A stretch of 64,000 nucleotides of DNA from Branchiostoma lanceolatum (lineage: Eukaryota; Chordata; Leptocardii; Amphioxiformes; Branchiostomatidae), in the NCBI RefSeq assembly GCF_035083965.1, contig NC_089732.1, positions 13,994,424-14,058,423 of the forward strand. Direction: 5' to 3'. Below, in pieces: positions 56,655 through 64,000 of the stretch. Within the stretch, counting starts at the first letter, position 1. Each line of letters opens with the position of its first letter. The position numbers were made by a program, and so were the translations under genes. The notes under the pieces are model-generated. The model did not search any database and was not told the origin of the DNA. It saw nothing but the letters and a program-made list of their open reading frames with translations.

Positions 56655-59600
56655 CTACATGTCTTCCACGCTCCATTTGTACGCTTCGTCCTTAACTGCT
56701 CTCTTATTGGCCTGTGCCTGGAAGAAGCGTTTCTCGAAACCGTTGGACCGGTCCACTCCATCCCACCGGTAGCCTGGCCAGAGGTTGAACCTGTTCGGGG
56801 GAGGGGCAGGCCCGTTGTATCGCGGCCTCTCTGGAAAGGTAAAAAGAGATGAGAAATTACTGTAAAAGCAGAGACAAAAATCATGAAGATCCATCAAAGG
56901 TTTCTTGAGTTATGCTCTTGACATACATACATATAGACCCACCCAACAGCTGGCGTAACGGAAAACATAGTCTTCTTGGAGAAGAGAATAAATCCTCTAT
57001 CACACAGTCCACGAGCTTTGGCTGAATTCATTGATCACCCGAGGGTCATCAGATATTACAACAAGTAATACAACTTACAAAATTCACACAATATTCTTTG
57101 TCTGAAAATCTATCCTTAAAAATTGCAAGATGATCGAGAGAACTGTCCGGGTATATCACAGCCTAAAATGTTGTTTAAAATGTCTTATCCCGGGTTGTGC
57201 CCAGAGACATGTCCGAACTTGCGCCCCGACGTTGTGCCCCTGGGAAAGGTATTTAACACGACTTTCCTCACTTCACTCAGGTGTAAATGAGTACCTAGCT
57301 CATCTAGGGTTAGGGACGTCCCTCGGATAGGACGTTAAATGGAGGTCAAGTGTTTGGGGAGACATAAAAGAACCCACCACACCTTTCGAAAAAGAGTAGG
57401 GGCATGCCCCGGTGTGCAATGGTCCTTCAGTCTGGGATTGGTGATTCACTACAAATCACCCGGATGGAGGCCTGGCGAACCTCCGTCTCGTATCAGCCAT
57501 ACGGTGATTTACACCATTCACCCGGACGGGAGAACTGGCGCATGACCGTCTTGTACGACAGCCGACGAAAGGGTATGTCACCCCGTAAAAAGGGCGGTAT
57601 AACCCTAAGCAAGGGCCAGTTCTGGCCTGTGCATGTACTACTACTACTACTAAGCGTTGTCTCAAAGTAACACATACCTTTTCCATCCTTGCCTTTACTC
57701 TTCTTCTTGCTCAAGAAGGCTAACATTGGGTCTCCCTCCCTGTCCTGCTCCTTCAGCATTTTGTCCAGGTCCTGGTCGTCACGGTAACGGGCCAGCGGCT
57801 TGTCCATCTCCTTCAGATGGTCCGCTATGTTCGCTTCTTGCTCCTTGGTCTGGGCAACTCTGAAGAAAGAAAAAAGGAACAGTTTTACAATTTGTAACAA
57901 TTCAATTATGGACACATCGTAATGTTAATGAAAAGCTGCATGATTCACGAACTACAATTCACCAAGACATAAAGTTAAAGTATCCCAGGCATCTTGATAA
58001 GATGCATAGGGGTGGTGCCCATCTCCATTTCTGTAACCCTTGGGCCACACATTCGTGCAAGTCACTACAGCAGGGGGCTGGTCTGTTGGCAGTGATGTGT
58101 GTTTAAGTTCCATACAATACTCTTTTCCCAAATGCTGAGTGCTAAGTAGATCATAGAGAAAGCAGTATGTACCATTTTTAGAGTCTTTGGTATGACCTGG
58201 CCGGGGTTCGAACTCACGACCTACCGTGTGCAAGGCGAACACTCTACTAACTAAGCCATTGCGTAACATACAATGTACATCTACATCTACATTTTGATAC
58301 CCCCAAATAGCCCCTTTAGGGGTAAAGTAAGGTGGGAGTTGAGGTCCCGGGCTAAGGCGGGCAGGCCTCCAGCCTGGAACGGAACGACTCAACGGTGGGA
58401 GCCGTCGCAACCGTGCCAGGCAGGGTATTCCACTGGGGGATAGTACGGGGAAGTACATGTATGAGATCTTTAAACTCATGTTGTTAGTCATTGTTCTGAA
58501 ACGGTTTATTAGTGTAAAAAGAAGACCTTACCCTCGTCCCCACTCCATGTATTTCTCCTGTTCTTCCCGCGCCTTGTTCTCTTCCTCTCGCTCCTTTATC
58601 TTCTCCGCCTTCAGGTCACGTTTACGTCCCTTCTCGCGGTACACGGTCTCCGCATTCTTACCAGACACCTGGCAAACACGATAAAAACAGACCATCATCA
58701 AACTGCGAGCACATAGTGTATCAATAGTTTGTATAGACAACTATAGTTACGGTAAGAATAATTGCTTACAATACTGTAAATTGTGAAATATTTGCGAAGG
58801 TCTTATGTTTGCATCGTCGCACTGTCACAGAGCAAGTTCTATCTTCCATTGTATTACCTAAGGTAGCTTACAACCAAATCTCAAAATAATGTCTCCTTTG
58901 CCCTCCTATCACGAAATTCAGTCACCGCAAAGTTGAAACTTAAATGAACTGACAGTAAAATGAGATGGGCACCAGTAGAAATTGAGGTTTGATATATCTT
59001 TAACACTTGATGGATCAAGGACTTTTCTAATTAAGAATGCATGCTTTGTTGTTTGACTATTATATAATATGTACATGTATCTTGAGCAATGCTGGTATGT
59101 GCATGTAGAAAAACAATACAATCATGATTCAGGGAGCACATCCCAGTTTATTTGGGGTTTCAATTGGAGGTATTGTCTCTTCCAAGGAATTATTCCGAAG
59201 TAAATCAACCGTGTATGGGGTGAAAGCCTATCCCTTCCGCTACAAGACCAACTGAGTTTTGTTTCTTCAACCTCTCTAATTTTGGTAAATTATAAGAAAA
59301 AATCATAACTTTCACGTCAAAAATGATAAGCAAAATTTGGCATTTTCTCGTAGGATAAAACTCGTAGAAAAAAATTTAGCAGCAGTAACGACTGATGTTG
59401 TCAGAAAGAGGAAAACCTAGTGTATAATCGAGCCAATTATAAAGAAAATGCTAGTACTTGAATTTCTTTAATCATCCACGGCATGAGACATGTCAACATC
59501 ACCCACAGAACGCAACAAAGGTCAATCTCGGTCCAAGGGACATTTCACTATCAGTGCAGATGGATATCCGGAAATACAGCTCGGACCGAAACGCAATTTT

Positions 59601-61701
59601 CACCGAAAACACACCAATTCATACGCTTTTCAGCCATGCTAGTATCTTATATCAGTTCGAAGTACATTATGAGAAATGTGAACTCAAACCCAGCCCCTCG
59701 AAACCCTTTCGTCACTTTTTGTCGCGCACTACTTTTTGTTGTGCACCGTTAAACTGCTGTCTTGTCCACTGTGAAGTTTTTTGGGGTAGTTCTTACCTCC
59801 TCATTCATCTGATCAAACATAGCCTTCTCCTTGGCCTTCATCATCTTAGTCTCCTCCCTGAGTGACTGGGCATCCTGAAGTCCAGCTCTCTTACCACTCA
59901 GGCCGGTACCCATCTCCAACTGGTCAGACTTCTTCTGTTGTTTGTCCTTTCTTCTTCCGTCCGAGGGTTTCTGTCTGGGCGGCGACTGGTCAGAGCCGGC
60001 GCGGGAATGTCTCGGAGGGGACAGGTCCGAATCGGAGTCGTGTCTCTGGCGTCTGGAGAAACGTAAAGATTATACATGTAGTTATAAAAAGTATGTACAT
60101 TGTAGTACAGGTGTATACTGTGAAGTGAGCTATGTACAAGTGATGCAGTGGGGAAGTTATGCTCAATTTGATGAAAATCGACTGTCTATTTTTTGTCGTC
60201 ACACTAGTATGCTTGAATTATCATAATTCATATGTTGGTACTACATGCATATGTGTATGATCTAGCATTAACAGAATTTGCTGCTGCTTCGCATGAAACA
60301 AGTTTATTTTCTTTACATATGAACATTTATATACAAATTAAGTAGCCCTTTCACTTTCACACTTCAAAGGGGTGCAATATTAAGTATAGTAAGTTATGAA
60401 TCAAAATAAATAAATGATAAAACTGAGGCGTGGCCACTACATGTACCTTCTTGGTGGGGACAAGTCTTCATCAGATCCAGCTCTTCCCCTGGGTGGAGAC
60501 AGATCATCATCTGAATCATGCCTTCTTCTCTTTGCTGATTGGTCAGCACCATGGTCACGCCTTCTTTTTCTGGGAGGTGATTGGTCAGAATCATGTCTTT
60601 TCCTCCTTGGTGGTGATTGGTCACTGTCTGAATGAGGTTTTCTTTTCCTGGGAGGCGATTGGTCAGAGTCATGCCTCTTTCTCCTTGGTGGTGATTGGTC
60701 AGAGTCATGTCTTTTCCTTCTTGCTGGTGATTGGTCACTGTCTGACTGCTGTCTCCCTTTCCTGGGAGGTGATTGGTCAGAGTCTGAGTCATTTCTCTGC
60801 CTCCTTGGTGGTGATTGGTCACTGCCAGAATCATATCTTCTTCTTGGTGATTGGCTTGGACTGTTGACACTGTGAAATCCACCTTTCCCTGACTTGTTCT
60901 TGCCTGTCAAACATAAATGGCTAAAATCAGAGAGGACTTGACCTTCAAATGTATTATGTAGGGTATAGCAGGGCTGTCTCCATCTTTAGATTTTGTTGTT
61001 GTCCTATTCATTGTTTGGGAGTCCATGTTGTTAACTTTGTTGTTAACTCTGGCATTTTAAGCTAACAAAATCTATTTTCATCAATTTTTATGTGATAAAG
61101 TTACTTTTTTTTCCGTCCAAACAAGCAAATTTCTGTCCTGAGACAGAGGGACGGGTCCTGGAGCCCTGTAGTATTAGATCAAATTATTCAACTGCAATAG
61201 AAAAGTGAGTGAATAGAAAAGTGAGTGAATAGAAAAGTCTACAATCAAAATGTACTAGTAACTTTTTTGGAGTTTTCAAAAAAAAATACCATCTTTTCCC
61301 ATGAGCCTCCACTTCTCGCTCTGTCTGAAGGCCTCCAGCTGAACCTCCTCCTCTGGTCTCTCATCAATCACCCCGGCAACCTGACAACGACAATTCACAA
61401 CAACAACCTTAGTTTTACTGGGTCCTGTGCAATAATCAAAGTAACTTACTAACTGGTGTGTCTTCATTGATAACCTCAGTCCCTAATTTTTGTTCCTTTT
61501 AAAATGTGACAAACTTCATTTTGCCATCACAATTTTGCGAATATGCTTCCATAGGCTCATGGCGACAATACTACTACTAGTAAGTACATAGTCTATAGCA
61601 ACAAGCCTGACTAAATCATACTCCTAGTGGCTGGCCCAACAGTTACCGCTCCTCAGAACGGGTTATTAACCCCAGGCAGTGAGAGATTGTGTAAACACAG
61701 G

Positions 61702-61745
<44 letters not shown>

Positions 61746-62924
61746 ACAAAAGAATGACATATTACTAGTCCTAAATACCACTATCAACTGTCCAACACAA
61801 TGGAAGCCAGATAGCAGCATCTACATATTCCACACCGAAAAGCAAAGCAAAATGAGTTATTCATATTCATTTAGTGTATCAATTGAAGATAGCCATACAA
61901 AACTGGTGTAAAACACTCACGGATGGTTTTTCCTCCTCTATGTCCAGAGCCTCTGGTTCTTCATTCACATCCGGGGCGATGGCACGCCAGTCAACATCGT
62001 CGTCTACTATACGGATACTGTGGGGAATAAATGTCTGTTTTAGTACATGTTAGTTATCGTCATTCTTGGAAATGCTACACATAGGTTGCACTACTAACTT
62101 GTAGATAATACTGTAGATTTCATAGTGATATTTGCACAGCGGCAGAGTAACAGTGGCAATGTCTGGGCATGGTGTGGGGAGGGGGTAACAATACTAACAT
62201 ATAATTTAGCCGCCAATCAAAATGACCATTAAGAATCATATCAAGTCGCTTGAGTAATTGCTATTTAGCATACAAATGTATCTTATTACCTGGATGTCTA
62301 ACTTTCATTGACATATAATCTAGCCCTTTTTAATGGTTATATAAAGCTTTCGGCTCCATGTATAGAGGAAGCTTCGGGTGCCAAACTTATGCACCCAAAA
62401 GAACCCAACACACTTATCAAGAAGAGTTTTGGTAACCCGATGTACTTGGCTTGTAGTTGCACTAGCAGTAGTAAATCGAGCATGGCGTCTTCTATCTTGT
62501 GTCTGTTAAAGTTACTAGCAAGTTGTCTCAGACAAAGCACGACGATTACTCAAGAAAAGAAGATTTGCCATGATACAGAAAAGAAAATGGAGAGGTACAG
62601 CTATTGGAGATTCCCTTTATCAAGAAATTCTGGGTATGAGGCTACGGGTAGCCTTGGTAGCCTATAAATAAATTTAGGACAGAGGTCTGCAAATGATGCC
62701 CCCCTCCCACAGCACTGATCGCGCATGAGCTTCCGCGTGCAATCAGACTTCAGAGGCTTGTACGAACGGCAAAAGAATTCCTGCGGAGCAAATATTCACA
62801 CAAAATGACCCAATCTTTACCTTGTCTTAGATTTCACTTTAGCTTTCTTCTTTTTCTTCTTCGTTTCTTCGGTTGGGCCCGATAAATACCGTTTCAGGTA
62901 TTCTTCTTTGCTCATCGACGCCAT
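56655..62924 (-). CDS. BUD13: BUD13 homologue, RES-complex splicing factor, complete, 8 exons, 499 aa
   Basis: Exons in transcription order: 62924-62821, 62017-61921, 61380-61290, 60903-60447, 60052-59797, 58668-58532, 57859-57678, 56830-56655. Splice borders are GT-AG and phases join into 499 aa. The N-terminus [16 protein letters not shown] and [10 protein letters not shown] are typical of BUD13. Exons 4-5 encode about a dozen SDQSPPR-type repeats (residues about 110-270), also typical. The C-terminal third contains [25 protein letters not shown], and the invariant end [20 protein letters not shown] followed by YKWSVEDM and stop. BUD13 works in the nucleus with SNIP1 (Pml1) and RBMX2 (Snu17) in the RES complex, which stabilises the activated spliceosome. 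The conserved Trp-containing C-terminal motif is the RBMX2-binding segment in the family. The human protein is longer (619 aa), mainly by more repeats. The start is the first ATG; another Met follows at residue 4. Confidence 0.97.
57150..57560 (+). mobile_element. SINE-related repeat in BUD13 intron 7
   Basis: It shares CAGAGACATGTCCGAACTTG and GACGTTGTGCCCCTGGGAAA with the SINE body at 35.85 kb. The rest (GTCCCTCGGATAGGACGTTAAA) is a common metazoan SINE-like motif. No gene here. Confidence 0.5.
57968..58265 (-). mobile_element. tRNA-derived SINE, copy 2
   Basis: Read on the minus strand it starts with a tRNA-like head carrying an A box (TGGCTTAGTTAGTAGAGTG) and a B box (GAGTTCGAACCCC). A non-tRNA body shared with 5508-5775 follows. 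It lies in BUD13 intron 6. Confidence 0.75.
61703..61742. repeat. TA microsatellite in BUD13 intron 2
   Basis: (TA)20, a pure dinucleotide run. Confidence 0.95.
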
Positions 62925-63559
62925 GTTGACGTTAACCGGATACGGATACTGGACCAGACCATTGAAATATGGGGCGATAAAAGGTCATGGATTCAACCAC
63001 CTGTTATACATGTACTCGTTGTGAATCACTCTGTTGACAAGTTTTCTACGTCTGTTTGGTTGCTTGTTTGTTTGTTTGTTTCTTTCTATTTCCGAGACGT
63101 TTGTAAAATTTGTTAACTTGATAGCAGTGTCTTGCCCAGGGTTTCTATCAAAGGTTTCGTTTCTATGAGTCAACCGTAGTGCGTAGGTGGACTAATCCTC
63201 CCAATTTAAAGGCATTCATGCGAAAATATCGTCCCAAAACAACACACCGAATATCTTAGGTATTCTGCTTTTTACAACTATAAGAATAAAGTAAAGTAAG
63301 ACGGTATTCTGTTAAACGTGAAGATGAAATTTGAAAGTAGTTTCTAAAACCAAACGTAAATCCATGGACATAACGTTACAATATTTACTGTCAGGTCATT
63401 ATTGACACGCGGTAAATTTATAAACACGCACTCAAATACTCATTATTGGGTCAGGAAATTCCCCCTCGCGTTTCCCTCATTCAAAACACCTGGCCGACAT
63501 GTAACAAATATGCTTCTAAGACTATTAACAGCTACTTGTTTGGTCGTCTGGGACTTTCC
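62925..63559. other. Intergenic region upstream of BUD13
   Basis: BUD13's upstream side contains a TTTG run (63063-63085) and unique sequence. The first 30 bp before the ATG include CATGTTGACGTTAACC. No gene was recognised; it may be shared with a divergent transcript starting near 63.6 kb. Confidence 0.4.
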
Positions 63560-63847
63560 GGCTTCGGGGAATCCCCGTTTGCGACAGCGTCTCGTGACTG
63601 TAGCTGGCGCGCGGTAAACAGACTGTAGTAAGCGTCGTAGTGTGGTTGTGTCGTGTCTAGACTGTCCGTGTTCTATGTGAAATGACCAGTGTCTGTCCAG
63701 TGTGGCCTTTTAAGTTGTTTTAGTAGTATTGTAGTACTGGGAACTGTGTGCCACTGTCATTTGCTGAACTTCTTGCCAAGATAAGATCAAGTTTTCGCCG
63801 TTCCGTGAAGTCTACCAAGCTCTCAAGCCAAATCGCTCGGTGACAGG
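63560..63847 (+). other. Possible 5' UTR exon of a gene to the right
   Basis: A CpG-containing stretch followed by a strong donor (CAGG|GTGAGT at 63847/63848) on the plus strand, with no long frame, looks like a non-coding first exon transcribed away from BUD13. There is no protein evidence; the exon start is a guess. Confidence 0.25.
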
Positions 63848-64000
63848 GTGAGTAGAGCAAATATTTTGTTTGGAGATCGTGCCAAATTTCGAATGAATCA
63901 TGATGTGTGGACGTGGTTATAATTAGATCCTTAAAATCTATGGCATATTGAAGTCTTAGAGTAGTACAAAGTAACTGATTTCAACATAGTGTCTAGATTT

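Noticed and set aside
62308..62667. 119-codon plus-strand frame inside BUD13 intron 1
   Set aside because: No recognisable domain, no convincing splice or promoter context. It overlaps a dispersed repeat tail (CTTATTACCTGGATGTCTAA) also seen at 39885.

Overview
The window is animal nuclear DNA. Genes are split into many short exons with GT-AG introns, and introns and intergenic space are packed with small inverted-repeat transposons, tRNA-derived SINEs and decayed LINEs. Gene content and this repeat style suggest an invertebrate deuterostome, most likely an amphioxus (Branchiostoma). That assignment is inference; no species-diagnostic locus is present.

Layout. (1) 1-1164 (+): last two coding exons of a ferric-chelate-reductase-1-like (FRRS1) gene. 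(2) 6664-24068 (+): a complete tandem FRRS1-like paralogue, 18 coding exons, 647 aa, Reeler-DOMON-cytochrome b561. All exon phases join in frame and the four heme histidines are present. (3) 24910-25428 (-): only the last exon of a paraoxonase (PON) gene. (4) 27780-32338: a nearly identical 1.57-kb direct duplication carrying the promoter side and first exon of a gene resembling nose-resistant-to-fluoxetine (NRF-6) acyltransferases. The first copy has the whole exon, the second is cut in mid-exon by a repeat. (5) 33974-50625 (-): complete GTF2F1 (TFIIF alpha/RAP74), 14 exons, 534 aa. (6) 50979-55116 (+): a five-exon, 281-aa gene with an ISY1-like N-terminal half, head-to-head with GTF2F1 across 353 bp. 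(7) 56655-62924 (-): complete BUD13 (RES complex, spliceosome), 8 exons, 499 aa. (8) From about 63.6 kb (+): a possible 5' UTR exon of another gene.

The right half therefore groups a Pol II initiation factor, an ISY1-like protein and a spliceosomal RES subunit. The left half holds membrane redox genes and remnants of a lactonase and an acyltransferase gene.

Mobile DNA. Several elements can be delimited to the base by terminal inverted repeats (TIRs) and target-site duplications (TSDs): Mutator-like (10-bp TSD), hAT-like (8-bp), CACTA-like (3-bp), Harbinger-like (TAA), TTAA-type, and two TA-type families. One TA element sits exactly inside an FRRS1 splice acceptor, between the original pyrimidine tract and the AG. 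No CRISPR array, rRNA, operon or other prokaryotic feature was seen.
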